IMG/VR virus record: IMGVR_UViG_3300029448_000163
Coordinates: 1-35,543 of that record
Strand: one strand, 5' to 3'
DNA length: 35,543 nt
Source: a virus
In this document: positions 17,101 to 26,664 of the stretch, one piece after another
Layout: every line of letters begins with the position of its first letter
How positions within the stretch are numbered: the first letter of the stretch is position 1
Notes under the pieces: generated by a model
What the model saw: the letters and a program-made list of their open reading frames with translations, nothing else
Told to the model about the DNA's origin: nothing
The model's database searches: none
Position numbers and translations under genes: made by a program

Positions 17101-20100
17101 TCATATATCCTGTAATATCGTATATACCACCCTCTTCGAAAGTATGATATATCATTTCGTTATCACCCAATTGTAGTGGTTCATTGGTAAATTCTTTTGG
17201 ACTACCATCACCCCAATCAACATCAAATAAATAAAACATACCTTTTCTAAAATCGTTAAATACAGGATGAGTTTTACCAAATACATCTTCTTTAAAATAT
17301 CTTGGATAAAAATAAAATTGAGCTTCTAATGGAGCTACAGTATCTAAGTAAGCTTCCAATTGTTCAGGTATTGTTGGGTCATAATATTTTGTTAAATCAC
17401 CTTTACCATACCTAGCTGTTGCTAATTTTTGTCTGACATCAACATCAGGAACAAATTCATATGATTCTTTAACTTCAAAATTATCTAAATAAACAGTCCC
17501 TCTAAACTCATTTCCTGCTTGTACAAAAAATGACATATCTCTAACATTTTCAAAAGAATCTATATAATTCTGAGTAATATTAAAAGTAAATTCTTTCTTT
17601 TCCCAAACATTTAGTGCATCGTTTTTAAATCTATGCATACAACCAAATAAATCAAATGTCTCAGTTGTATTAGCATCTTCCCAATTACCAAATGAATTAT
17701 AGTAACCTTGAGCATCCCAATAATTATCATTATGAATAATTATATTTTCTGTTGGTTGTTGTTGGACATGACTTGAACAAAAATAACGCTCTTCAATTGG
17801 TTTATCAAGTCTCCACATATCATAAGTACAATATGGGTAGTTGCCTTCGGGACACATACGGTTATTTCCATGCCACTCAGTATCAGGATTGTATATGGAA
17901 TGATACCAATGTATGTCTGGTTCACCATCTTCATTAAAATCTTGATTATAAGAACTATTATTAAATTCAGGATCATAACAACTTGGTGTATCTTCCCAAT
18001 GAAATTGGAACATAGGTACACTTATACATTTTCCAGCTTCACCAATATTACCTTGATCGTCTTTAGCTGAATAAATTGGCATGCCATATTCCTGATAATC
18101 ATCATATTGTTGAAAAGATGGAGTATAACTTGGTGGAGATATTATTCCAGAACAAGACAATTTATAATGGGATTGGTTTCCACCATCACCAATTCCACAA
18201 TTATCAAAATAATTTACAGGATTACCCTGATCAGTTAATCCACTATTTTCAGGTAAAAGTTCTGTTGCTAGTCTCCAATAATAACATGGGGGACGATCAC
18301 ACTGTGCATGATCATCAGGTAGTATATCCGGAACAAACGCAAAACCACAATCGTCCCAATATCCACCTCCACCTCCAAAGTCGTAAGTTATAGATCCCAA
18401 ATAGTCATCATGGAATCCTAAATTACTAGCTTTCATAACACCAGATTCCACTTCAGGTGGATTTACCGATTCATATAAATCATCACTCATTGTTTTCATA
18501 TAAAAACTAACATTTAAAGAAGTAAATGGATTTAATAAACCAGCATTTATATTCCTATCAAATATTTTTTGTGATTGGTTTATTGTTCTATATTGATTTT
18601 CGTTTCTAAGCTCTAATACTCTATATGTATTTTTTACTGATATATCTTGGTCAGGTTCTAAATTATTAGCATTAGTTAATAAGTCTTCTATGTTATCCCA
18701 TTTACTATCAGCTTGAAATTTTAAACACTTGTTATAAGAGAGACATTCACTATTACCTCTAACCCACCTTGCCCATTGGAAATCATGTTCTATTGAAGCT
18801 ATTTCTTCACCAACATAACCATCACCCGTTGGGTCACCATCACCACTATATAGAGATATACCAGAGTTATTCCATTCATAGTTAACATTTGGATAAGCAT
18901 ATAAGAAAGCACCACCATAAGCAGGAAAATCATCAGATGGTTCATAGGTTGGTGATTGTATAAATCTCGCTAGTCTTTCGTCTGTTGGGTCGTTACCAAA
19001 ACCAGTATCAAGCCTCTCAACAGTTCCATTATAAGCTATGTGTTCCCAACTATCTGGATAATAAATGTTTTTGGTTGATTCACCATCAAGCCAAGTATCC
19101 CATTTTAGTTCATGTATAGCTCCTGATTCTCCGATACCCGTAGAATTTCTAACTAAATTATTTATTGGAAGTTGTGTAAATGTATCATCAACAATAGATG
19201 ATTGAAATTTATCTGATAATTTATTATCGTTTACAGTAGAAAATAGTCCAAGTGATGGTCTTTCATCGGCATCAGAAGCATAAAATAAATCAGAGTTATT
19301 AGTTGTATAAGTTTTACAAGCTTCTTCCCCATTACGATATATAAAATTACTTTGTGATAAATCACCTCTACAAGTAACTGAAGTAATCCAAACAAAATCA
19401 GCCGAATTACCACCACCACCAGCATCATTAGACTCCCACGGCATTACAATCCAACCCCAATCATCACCATAAGGAAGATTTGGAGTATCCCAATAAACCA
19501 TAATTCTATCAATATTGGGTTCAGTAATAGTTACTATATTGTCTAAACATTTATAATATTTTAAATTATCATCTTCCCCTACAAATTCTGCTTTATAATC
19601 AGTTGGTAAATATGACATATCCCACCAAGCTGGCCACATTTTATAATCATCATTATAGTGGTAATCAGATTCATTATAACCTGGATTACTATGTCGAGAA
19701 CAATCAGCACCAACTGGTGTAAGACCATATACGCTAGCACAACATTCTCGTGAACTTGCGGCACCAGCATCGTGTCTCATGTCATCAATATTAGCATAAT
19801 TATTACAATTGTCAGTTCCATCAAATAGTCCCCGTTGTTGATTACACCAGTCTTCCCATGAATATTCACCAATTACAACTTCAGTATCAGGGTCAGCATC
19901 TTCAAAGTATAAATCAGGATAAGGCCCATAACACCTATCATCACTCTGCCTTATACCTATATAGCCACCCTCTTCGTCACCAATATGTCTACCATAATTT
20001 GGAGAATATTCTGCATTTGTTGTGTAGGCAATATACCCATCATTATAACCTTGTTTAAGACAATATTGAGTTAGTGTATCATCAACTATATTTTCAACAT

Positions 20101-21565
20101 CCCAAAAACCAATGTTGTATTCTTGTGAATAGTAATCTAAATCCATCCAATCAAAACCAGGATTTTCCTGTTGTTGTTGAAATATAGCATTATTTTGTTC
20201 TATCGTAAGGTGTTGAATATCAGAGCCAGGTAAAGTTGGATTTAAAAATTCTGTCTCTGTTGTTTCACCAATGTAGTCTGGTGGTGTTAATAAAGGAACT
20301 CCACCACCCTGTGTTGAAGCTACTGTAACATAACTACCATCTTTACAAACTGCTCTCAACTCATCAAAGTTATATAGTGGAATTTCAAATTCTGTATTAC
20401 AGTCTGCTGTTTGTAAAACATCATATATTTCTTCAGTACCATAAAAAGGAGTTTGGTTTACATCATAATAAAAACCATCACCAGATAACTCATCTACTTC
20501 ATATTCTTGTTGCATCGGTGGATTTACCTCTGTAGGATAAAGTTTTTCTGCACCCAAATAAAATAATTCTGTAAATGATTCGTCACAAGGTAAATCACCA
20601 TAAAAAGCTCTTGAGGTTGGAGTTTGGTAAGCTATGTCTATTTTATATTTAGTTCCAGCCTCTAACGAATCATTTTTTTGAACATGCCTTACTAAAATTT
20701 TATAAAGATTAGCGTCTCCATCAAATTCAGATAAGTCTACATGGAAAGGAACTCTTGATGGGTCACCCTCATAACTTCCATTTTCTAAATTAGTAGTGTA
20801 GTCCCCATATGAAAACCCAACCCCATCAGCTGATATATCTGGTCCTTCTGCTGCTAATCTTAGTTCTCCACCAATTCCATCATTTATAAATAAACCAAAT
20901 GAATCATTAAAGTGAACACAAAATCTATATATTCCTGTCTCTTCCATTGTAATGTAAGACCTCATCTCAGCTAGATTATAGTTGGGGTCTTCATTTCCAG
21001 AGAATGGACTTGTATTTCCCGCAAAGTCAAAATTAAAACTTGAAATTTGTTGATTACTATAGGGTGAAGCGGTTATTGTTGCACCACTACCATCATCATA
21101 TCCCCAAACATTTGGTTTCCATACATCAGGCCAACCTGAACCAGGACTTGGATGTTGAAATGGTTCTGTTACTTTAGTAGCACCACCATGAGTTTCACCA
21201 TTGTCCAATCCCTCTTGATACCATGGCAAAACATTTGCATTTGTAAGACTTTCTTCATCAGCATTACCATCTACATCTCCACCAAGATACCTAACATTAA
21301 CAGCCCCATTATTGAAGCAATGACCTAAACCACCAGTTCCACCATATGATTCTGGCCCAGTAGAAGCAAAAGGGTCTTGACAATAAACATCATCGACAAT
21401 ACTTTGGTTTGGTAATAACATTATTTCGAGGTGACTACAAGCTTGTCTGTAGTCTTCTAATAAATTAATTCCACTAAAAGGATCATAAGGATCAGACAGT
21501 GTCTGTTCAATGGTAACACCAAATATTCCATAGTCTTCATTTTGTTCTGGCCAATCAAACGCCAT
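14192..21565 (-). CDS. 2457-residue adhesin (PA14-like, CBM-like, PKD, cysteine-rich domains)
   Basis: The largest gene in the window. A PA14-like beta-sandwich lies at about 150-325 (key strand YITMEETGIYRFCVHF, then LFINDG). A CBM4/9-like fold seems split: LNVSFYMKTMS near 1015 and the closing TVYLDNFEVKESYEF near 1365, with roughly 300 residues inserted. A PKD domain sits at about 1440-1515 (VDWGDGSP, later HTFEEGGIYDITG). Then come YPIVGGYSKNS, ITNIRYFN (about 1635), an ACNYEGSLPC motif (about 1705), a segment at about 1900-2180 with some 33 cysteines, and LDDKSGNNNKGFPINDF (about 2411-2427). The last features recur in the 946-residue neighbour. These folds bind sugars or proteins on cell surfaces, so a receptor-binding role is likely. 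Cysteine pairing would need oxidation outside the cytoplasm. AAGG lies 9 bases before the ATG. Confidence 0.78.
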   Translation of the reverse strand: MAFDWPEQNEDYGIFGVTIEQTLSDPYDPFSGINLLEDYRQACSHLEIMLLPNQSIVDDVYCQDPFASTGPESYGGTGGLGHCFNNGAVNVRYLGGDVDGNADEESLTNANVLPWYQEGLDNGETHGGATKVTEPFQHPSPGSGWPDVWKPNVWGYDDGSGATITASPYSNQQISSFNFDFAGNTSPFSGNEDPNYNLAEMRSYITMEETGIYRFCVHFNDSFGLFINDGIGGELRLAAEGPDISADGVGFSYGDYTTNLENGSYEGDPSRVPFHVDLSEFDGDANLYKILVRHVQKNDSLEAGTKYKIDIAYQTPTSRAFYGDLPCDESFTELFYLGAEKLYPTEVNPPMQQEYEVDELSGDGFYYDVNQTPFYGTEEIYDVLQTADCNTEFEIPLYNFDELRAVCKDGSYVTVASTQGGGVPLLTPPDYIGETTETEFLNPTLPGSDIQHLTIEQNNAIFQQQQENPGFDWMDLDYYSQEYNIGFWDVENIVDDTLTQYCLKQGYNDGYIAYTTNAEYSPNYGRHIGDEEGGYIGIRQSDDRCYGPYPDLYFEDADPDTEVVIGEYSWEDWCNQQRGLFDGTDNCNNYANIDDMRHDAGAASSRECCASVYGLTPVGADCSRHSNPGYNESDYHYNDDYKMWPAWWDMSYLPTDYKAEFVGEDDNLKYYKCLDNIVTITEPNIDRIMVYWDTPNLPYGDDWGWIVMPWESNDAGGGGNSADFVWITSVTCRGDLSQSNFIYRNGEEACKTYTTNNSDLFYASDADERPSLGLFSTVNDNKLSDKFQSSIVDDTFTQLPINNLVRNSTGIGESGAIHELKWDTWLDGESTKNIYYPDSWEHIAYNGTVERLDTGFGNDPTDERLARFIQSPTYEPSDDFPAYGGAFLYAYPNVNYEWNNSGISLYSGDGDPTGDGYVGEEIASIEHDFQWARWVRGNSECLSYNKCLKFQADSKWDNIEDLLTNANNLEPDQDISVKNTYRVLELRNENQYRTINQSQKIFDRNINAGLLNPFTSLNVSFYMKTMSDDLYESVNPPEVESGVMKASNLGFHDDYLGSITYDFGGGGGYWDDCGFAFVPDILPDDHAQCDRPPCYYWRLATELLPENSGLTDQGNPVNYFDNCGIGDGGNQSHYKLSCSGIISPPSYTPSFQQYDDYQEYGMPIYSAKDDQGNIGEAGKCISVPMFQFHWEDTPSCYDPEFNNSSYNQDFNEDGEPDIHWYHSIYNPDTEWHGNNRMCPEGNYPYCTYDMWRLDKPIEERYFCSSHVQQQPTENIIIHNDNYWDAQGYYNSFGNWEDANTTETFDLFGCMHRFKNDALNVWEKKEFTFNITQNYIDSFENVRDMSFFVQAGNEFRGTVYLDNFEVKESYEFVPDVDVRQKLATARYGKGDLTKYYDPTIPEQLEAYLDTVAPLEAQFYFYPRYFKEDVFGKTHPVFNDFRKGMFYLFDVDWGDGSPKEFTNEPLQLGDNEMIYHTFEEGGIYDITGYMIRLKYDKDNTPIGVVHNRRFTLTINVSTGREEDFTYFGSEGFSFIPYENTYPIVGGYSKNSIYYKSIKRNLGILEDEQIQTSFKYIGDRLKTELALNKMDSSNKDFFQVLPTFEQERYTEPDGNGDLVFSGISNTFPDELGSTIGDVDITNIRYFNKPRELWEMFVPHNSTEYETFIDPNYEEPIDNWTAGGDGIGEGALPEDYAESDDPIVTTCLDDQACNYEGSLPCIYPENNELEFEAITASVLTEDMWVWNWTLGMSEQIDAVMNTGMGVDCGDGHCTSQYEGVIIWQSDIPGPPITVDTNTLLTRLIGPGEKMDVRLNGERIFVNSPAAEWDSIDEWWYDASPYATQEFQIYEGDVLTIVLANSYSLNPENYYDGREYEMDTGDTLTIPYLGCPSPSGGTDMNYYPFGEVLAGGTCYHTAECKQYGDEIVDYFDQELFFRFNSYCIDNVCTVSCGDTFVKMPCYSDEHCSEYNHYQQPDCIQHQYTCDFTNQDEDGAGICSGCVFYGNPSWNAVCENGEYGENNDPYSEECAECGNRSCVGEMCQGGENVGGECDPEDVDEKGYPNDCPCKESPYQSFPNMCVGGTSYETCLQRNDQLQNVTTGCDEHGTVVCYVCPDPETPFCDDVYGDGASAACSSFCDESCYVEVFTDGPPPGTCKWLEGVVFSALLGICFEGGTCVNGMCIDDLLGGDDVNRQGNMRSLLHPGNPGSPRYWKNIIPKDFDIIQSEFTTHQGREGLKYYRDTSDGYLSTLPFPTYFEEFDISSELGQEIKDKQINQLDLSYWNILGREDISIHISDILIGAVEMPPNWVDLTSQEKQELTNDGLGLKSSSYYRNPTSVNVDPLSEQGWDGFHPELGYRYYYPVLPKFNQGGSFTDPPEYPYENIPLPLEGPITDDKYHDSALKISINSEEIDTNVLDDKSGNNNKGFPINDFRPLFDNETLKIEKTKNLSRMKKSTKNGAF

Positions 21566-21566
21566 T

Positions 21567-23207
21567 TTAGTCTACCTTATAACCACGAGCTCGTAGTAAG
21601 TCTGTTTTTGATATGATTTCTACTTTACATTTATTACCCATATTAGAATGATTCGTATACCCAGTATCAATAATATTGTTTCTCCAAAAGTAAGGAGTTC
21701 TTCCACAATCAGGAGTTTCACCAACCTGTAAACATTCAGTGTATTCTTTATTTACACCATCTGCACCTGTACCACTTACTATATGCTCATCTTCCTCAAC
21801 ATCAGGATTAAAAGTTGCTACTATAAAATACCACTCAGTAAAATCTTCAGGTATCCAAGTAGTTGACATTAAACCTAAATCATAATCTGAATCTAAAGCA
21901 AATCCTGGAACATCGGTTGTTTTTTGTCTTCCTAATACCCCTACATGTGAATCTCTTAATTTATCACCATCTTTTATAACAAGTCTAACAAATCTTTCAG
22001 TATCACTTTTGTTGAAATAATTATTTTCTAATGCTATTTCTTCAGCATATTCTCCCCAAGTTCGAAAATCAGGTTCCCCAATAGGGTCAGCTGTATCGTA
22101 TGTAATATTTGTTACTTCGTCTCTCCCTAAAGTATAAGTTTCTAATCTAAATCCAAAGGGGTTTTCTCCTCGTGTTGGGTTACCAAAATTAAACAATGTG
22201 CCACTTGAAGTTTTATCTAAAAATCTAACCCACATTGTGATTGTAAATCCTGTTTCTAAATAATCTTGTGTAATTGGATTTAATCCCTCAACATAATCTT
22301 GAGTTGTATTTCTTATAATAATACCTTGATTTGGATTTCTAAATTTCAAGTATCCACTGGATTCTAATTGATATTCTGGTCTTTCATCTTCAATTGGTAT
22401 GTCACCCTCAATAATATCAGTTAAATAAGGATAAATGGTGTTATAAATATCTTCAAGAGTTTTATCTTCATTTAAATCATTCATATTATTTCTAATTCTT
22501 GTTATAAATGAGTCTTCCTCAGCAATAGTAGCTTGTTCAGATTCTTGTGTAGCTGATATACTATTGTCGAGATAATATAGTTGGTCTCTAGTCCAATTAC
22601 CCATTGGGTCTCTATCAACAGCACCATCACCATCTTCATCAAAAACAGGAATAGTACCAGATAATAAAGTATTTAATTCAGTAAATAAAAAATCTATTCT
22701 TTCTTGTCTTGTTAAACCAGTTGGTATTAATTCATAAATATTTGTATCTAAATACTCATTAGCTTGATTTGGGTCTATAACTGTTTGTTGTTGTTTAATA
22801 TTTACAAATTGACTTACATTTAAAGGATTATTAGAACTATCTGAAAGTAATGATGTAATGTCATATTGATTTGCACCATCTACATATAAAACAATTCCTA
22901 TCACACCAGCACCCAAATCAGATAATATTACATCAATTTGGTTTATCGTAAAGTTATTTTCGTTAAAACTATCTACAATTTCATTTAATGTTATACCAGC
23001 ACCATCATCTGAAAGATTAATTAAATCTTCTTCATTAGCCTTTACATCCTTTTGAAACAAGACAAGTCTATCTGAGTTACCCCTACCTAATGATATTAAT
23101 CCATTCTTTATTGTTTTTTGATTTTGTTCAACCAAATCAGAATTTACAAATTCACTTTGTATTAGACTTTCGGCTATCTTATCTAAAATTTCTTCTAATG
23201 TAACCAT
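21567..23207 (-). CDS. LamG-like structural protein
   Basis: 546 residues. The first 280 are mostly helical and acidic, with a calcium-loop-like DEDGDGAVDRD at about 190-200. Residues about 285-490 form a LamG/concanavalin-like jelly-roll: GYLKFRNPNQGIIIRN, then FTITMWVRFLDKTSSGTLFN and, near the end, EWYFIVATFNPD, which are the hallmark strands of LamG_3-type domains. The short C-terminus VEIISKTDLLRARGYKVD is charged and may be a docking tail. The start has GAGGAG 7 bases upstream, embedded in the last codons (Arg-Ser) of the previous gene. It lies between a DNRLRE-like protein and the giant adhesin, so it probably belongs to the same receptor-binding assembly at the baseplate edge. Confidence 0.75.
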   Translation of the reverse strand: MVTLEEILDKIAESLIQSEFVNSDLVEQNQKTIKNGLISLGRGNSDRLVLFQKDVKANEEDLINLSDDGAGITLNEIVDSFNENNFTINQIDVILSDLGAGVIGIVLYVDGANQYDITSLLSDSSNNPLNVSQFVNIKQQQTVIDPNQANEYLDTNIYELIPTGLTRQERIDFLFTELNTLLSGTIPVFDEDGDGAVDRDPMGNWTRDQLYYLDNSISATQESEQATIAEEDSFITRIRNNMNDLNEDKTLEDIYNTIYPYLTDIIEGDIPIEDERPEYQLESSGYLKFRNPNQGIIIRNTTQDYVEGLNPITQDYLETGFTITMWVRFLDKTSSGTLFNFGNPTRGENPFGFRLETYTLGRDEVTNITYDTADPIGEPDFRTWGEYAEEIALENNYFNKSDTERFVRLVIKDGDKLRDSHVGVLGRQKTTDVPGFALDSDYDLGLMSTTWIPEDFTEWYFIVATFNPDVEEDEHIVSGTGADGVNKEYTECLQVGETPDCGRTPYFWRNNIIDTGYTNHSNMGNKCKVEIISKTDLLRARGYKVD

Positions 23208-23210
23208 TTA

Positions 23211-24362
23211 TTAACTCCTCTTAACTATAAATTCAAAGTTATCATCAAATATCTGTTCTTGCCCATCATCTGTTTTTAATTTTAATTGTATTTTATAAAC
23301 TCTATCAGGATAAAAACCATCCAACCATTGATTGAAATATGGACTTTCAGCATCACAACTCATTGATGTGTAAGAACTAAATGGAACTATATATTCATCA
23401 GTTGCAATATCTTTAATCGCATATGAACCACTACTATCAGGTATAACTGAACCAGTTACAGTTTGAACTGATGTATTAAAAGTTTTTTGAATATATCTTT
23501 TTCTTGCACCAACTCTAAACTTAACTCTTTCACCCTGTCTATAACTTCCTCTTAAATTTTTCATATAAAGATAATTATCAACTAAACCACTCATTGTAAG
23601 TTCAGTTAAACTACCAGTAGTACTTCCTGTTGGTATTATGTGATCGTCCCATCTAACTTCAAGTTTTGGTTCAAATATCGTATGTGTATTTCTTGAAAAG
23701 AATTTTAAATGTCCTGTAGTTGTATCATCTGTTTCTTGGCTACCACTAAAACGGATTAACATTCCATAATTTTGAACTTGGTGGTCACTTGGTCTAACAC
23801 CACCCAACCACATATTTACCATATCAGTAACATCAACATTAATATCAGGAGATTCATTAGAAAAAGATTGGACAGATGAACTAACAGGAGCTCCTAGTCC
23901 AGAAATAGCAGAACCTGTTACCACTGATACTCCAGCAGAAGTCCAAGTTGTTGCACTCGAACCCATCTGATTAATACGATTTTCCCAACTACAACCATTA
24001 ACATTTTTTGGTCTATTACCAAACTTACCAGTACCCTCTGTCCAAGATTGTGATATTGGTTGAATAGCTAATTTGTAGTCCGTTGTTATTTCGGAATTAC
24101 CTTCAGCTTCATATAGTCTTAAAAAAAACTTTGGACTTGTGATTTTACCATCTGCAATTGATTGAGACATTTCTGTAAAGTCAGTCCCGCTAAATTGTAT
24201 TAATGCTCTTGATTGAAAATCAAAAGCATCATTATAAAATTCTTTTTTGACTTCAAGTATTTGGTCTCTTCCAAAGTTTTGGTCTTTGAAAGAAGTTCCA
24301 TCTATTTTACTACTACCACTTGAAATCCAAGTATCTTGTGTTGGAAAAATAAAATGATGCAT
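23211..24362 (-). CDS. DNRLRE/CBM96-like baseplate-proximal structural protein
   Basis: 383 residues. The first 245 follow the DNRLRE (CBM96) pattern: FPTQDTWISSG at the start, then NFGRDQILEVKK, RALIQFSG, FFLRLYEAEG, the SWTEGTGKFGNRP strand, INVDVTDMVNMWL, and FFSRNTHTIFEPKLEVRWDD. In bacteria this fold is found on surface and secreted carbohydrate-binding proteins. The last 120 residues form a second beta domain ending FEFIVKRS. The ATG overlaps the gp6 stop (TAATG) with GGGAGG 8 bases upstream, so it is translationally coupled to gp6. That coupling and the order gp25-gp6-this gene suggest it attaches to the baseplate wedge, perhaps in the place of T4 gp7/gp8-type parts. Sequence similarity to those is not apparent. 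Confidence 0.72.
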   Translation of the reverse strand: MHHFIFPTQDTWISSGSSKIDGTSFKDQNFGRDQILEVKKEFYNDAFDFQSRALIQFSGTDFTEMSQSIADGKITSPKFFLRLYEAEGNSEITTDYKLAIQPISQSWTEGTGKFGNRPKNVNGCSWENRINQMGSSATTWTSAGVSVVTGSAISGLGAPVSSSVQSFSNESPDINVDVTDMVNMWLGGVRPSDHQVQNYGMLIRFSGSQETDDTTTGHLKFFSRNTHTIFEPKLEVRWDDHIIPTGSTTGSLTELTMSGLVDNYLYMKNLRGSYRQGERVKFRVGARKRYIQKTFNTSVQTVTGSVIPDSSGSYAIKDIATDEYIVPFSSYTSMSCDAESPYFNQWLDGFYPDRVYKIQLKLKTDDGQEQIFDDNFEFIVKRS

Positions 24363-26650
24363 TATCTAACCCTCCCTTGTATATTCTGATTTGGATTCTT
24401 TAATTCAAAAACTGCTGGAGTCGTTGGTAATGGTGGTCTAATAATTGTACCATCGTCAGACAATGCGTTTTTGAAATCATATTTGTATCCATATCCAGTT
24501 GTACCACCATCAGCTGTTACATAAGCACCTTCACCCCCATTGTGGTTTGAGTCATACGAATATGTATAAGTTGGAGTAATTTCATTATCAGTTGTTGGAG
24601 TGTCAAAGAAATAATCTGTTTCTTGTGTAATGGTTACATGTCCAATGGAACGAACACCCTCAACGCCCATCAATTCAAATTCTAAATTACTTTTGTAAAT
24701 CGGTTGATTAAATTGCATTTTGTTTATATTAAAATAATCTTTAATTGTTTGAATACAATTTAATTTAACTTGTTGTTTGTCAGCATATTTTTCAGCTATT
24801 ACATCAAAGAATACACCAAAGTTTACAACATACCCATCATTAATTGTTATAACATCTGTCATTAATTTAAAGTTTTGTAAGTATGAACTAATATTACTTG
24901 TTAAAGTTTTTGGTAAATTATCGTATACCCCACCTGTAGCTACAGTATCTTCTATATGAGGATTACCAGTTAATTGTTTTTTATTATTATATGCAAGAAC
25001 ATAAATGTTTATTGACGCTAAATGAACCCAATTAACAGAAGCTAATTCGTTTAATGTTGGAATTTCAATATCTTGAACACCTTGCCCTTCGTACTCAGCT
25101 GTCCCTTGCAGTTGATTATGTACTTCAATCAAACCGTTCAGAACTGTAATATTAACTGCTTCTCCACTTAAAATTGCGTCTGTAATATTTCCAATTTCAG
25201 CATTGAAATCTGTAGAATAATCAGTGAATTTTTGTGAAAGTGTTTCTAAAGTTCCTTGAAATTCCGTTTCATTGAATGTCTCCTCACCATATTCAGCATT
25301 TCTAGAAACATATGCTTTAGCTATATTTCCATATTTACCTGGTATGTTTAGAACTCTAGCTTCATAATCCTCTTTTGTAACACATCTATTTTGTGTCGAG
25401 AAAAATGCTTTAGCTTTTTCTCTTATTTCTATAGAATCTTCTTCATCTTTACCACCACGAGCTGGAGTAGAGTTTGTAACTGATTCTATTTCGGCATCAG
25501 TATTGTTACCAATTGAAGTTGGACTTGGTTTCGTTGTTAACATACCAGCATTAACATTAGAAGTAATTCCCCCACCCACTCTATAAGTTACAGTTAAAGT
25601 TGTGTTGTTTGGTGTTTCACCGAGAGTTGAATACTCATTACCAAGTAATGGATTAATTGATTGATTTAAATCATTTGTTTGTCCTGGAACAACAATTCCA
25701 ACTTGCTCCATATCAATGTATCCTTGATCAACACCATCAATACCATTCTTCAATACACCATTACCAAATACAAGAGATGTAGTATTATCTGTATTTGTCT
25801 CACGGACAAATCTTTTTGGTGTATGTATGTAAGATAAAGAATATGGTACAGCTAAATCTTCTATAGTTTGGGTTTCTAAATTTTGATAAGCACTTGTTCT
25901 ACCTTCATCAGTCCAGTGTTTTGATATTGGAACTTGATCTTGAGCAAGAAAGTCAACTTCATACCAATTACTACCATTGGAATCAACACAAGAGATAATA
26001 TCAATTACATTAGTATCGGGTATTGTAATTCTTTTAAATTTTTCAGGAACTCCAATCTGAAATGTTTTTGTTTTTTGTTTACCACTTACTGCACGGACAG
26101 TTCTTTCTAACATATAAGTTTCAGCTAAACCACTATCTGCATTGGTAGTTTTAATTACCGAAGTATCAGCTGGTTCAGATCCTGTTATAGTAAAATCAAT
26201 TGGTTCTATTGTTGAAAAAATTATGTTTGAATCAGTTGATGATGGTACTTCAACACCAACATCAAAAGCTCCAGCATCAGAATAATCAACTTTAGATTTA
26301 TCATCAGCTGCATTAACTTCAGATTTAAAAGTTAAATCAACATAGGCTGGAACAATAGGTTTAACTTTGTAACCAAACATTTTAGCCATTGTAATTATGT
26401 TTCTTCTTTCTTCTGCTAATGGTAATAACATCTCACGATATTGTTGGTCGATATAAAAAGATAGTACATCACCAACATAAGCATTCATTTCCAATAACAT
26501 CATACCAGGTGATGTTTCATTAAAATCACGGTATGTATCTGGAAAATAAGATTTAGCATAATTTATTAACGATGATTTTAATGATGCAAAATCTTTATTT
26601 AAATAATTTACATTTGATTCTTTAAAATTGTTTTTACCATATGTTGGCAT
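24362..26650 (-). CDS. gp6: Baseplate wedge subunit gp6 (baseplate J-like)
   Basis: 762 residues, somewhat longer than T4 gp6 (about 660). The N-terminus has the family signature: NYLNKDFASLKSSLINYAKS (15-34), then YFPDTYRDFNETSPGMMLLE, and a helix with MNAYVGDVLSFYIDQQYREM leading to MFGYKVKP. The central part contains a VTYRVGGGITSNVNAG strand and the hinge helix ending NRCVTKEDYEARVLNIPG (about 420-437), both typical of gp6/J proteins. gp6 dimers form the inner ring that joins the wedges around the hub in contractile tails. It lies directly after gp25, as in many T4-like phages. GGAG is 7 bases before the ATG. The C-terminal 60 residues are Gly/Tyr-rich and less conserved in style. Confidence 0.92.
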   Translation of the reverse strand: MPTYGKNNFKESNVNYLNKDFASLKSSLINYAKSYFPDTYRDFNETSPGMMLLEMNAYVGDVLSFYIDQQYREMLLPLAEERRNIITMAKMFGYKVKPIVPAYVDLTFKSEVNAADDKSKVDYSDAGAFDVGVEVPSSTDSNIIFSTIEPIDFTITGSEPADTSVIKTTNADSGLAETYMLERTVRAVSGKQKTKTFQIGVPEKFKRITIPDTNVIDIISCVDSNGSNWYEVDFLAQDQVPISKHWTDEGRTSAYQNLETQTIEDLAVPYSLSYIHTPKRFVRETNTDNTTSLVFGNGVLKNGIDGVDQGYIDMEQVGIVVPGQTNDLNQSINPLLGNEYSTLGETPNNTTLTVTYRVGGGITSNVNAGMLTTKPSPTSIGNNTDAEIESVTNSTPARGGKDEEDSIEIREKAKAFFSTQNRCVTKEDYEARVLNIPGKYGNIAKAYVSRNAEYGEETFNETEFQGTLETLSQKFTDYSTDFNAEIGNITDAILSGEAVNITVLNGLIEVHNQLQGTAEYEGQGVQDIEIPTLNELASVNWVHLASINIYVLAYNNKKQLTGNPHIEDTVATGGVYDNLPKTLTSNISSYLQNFKLMTDVITINDGYVVNFGVFFDVIAEKYADKQQVKLNCIQTIKDYFNINKMQFNQPIYKSNLEFELMGVEGVRSIGHVTITQETDYFFDTPTTDNEITPTYTYSYDSNHNGGEGAYVTADGGTTGYGYKYDFKNALSDDGTIIRPPLPTTPAVFELKNPNQNIQGRVR

Positions 26651-26664
26651 AATTTATCTCCACT

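Noticed and set aside
18076-18393. 105-residue His/Gln/Asn-rich plus-strand frame
   Set aside because: Antisense to the giant adhesin, with odd composition explained by the complementary coding strand and no supporting signals.
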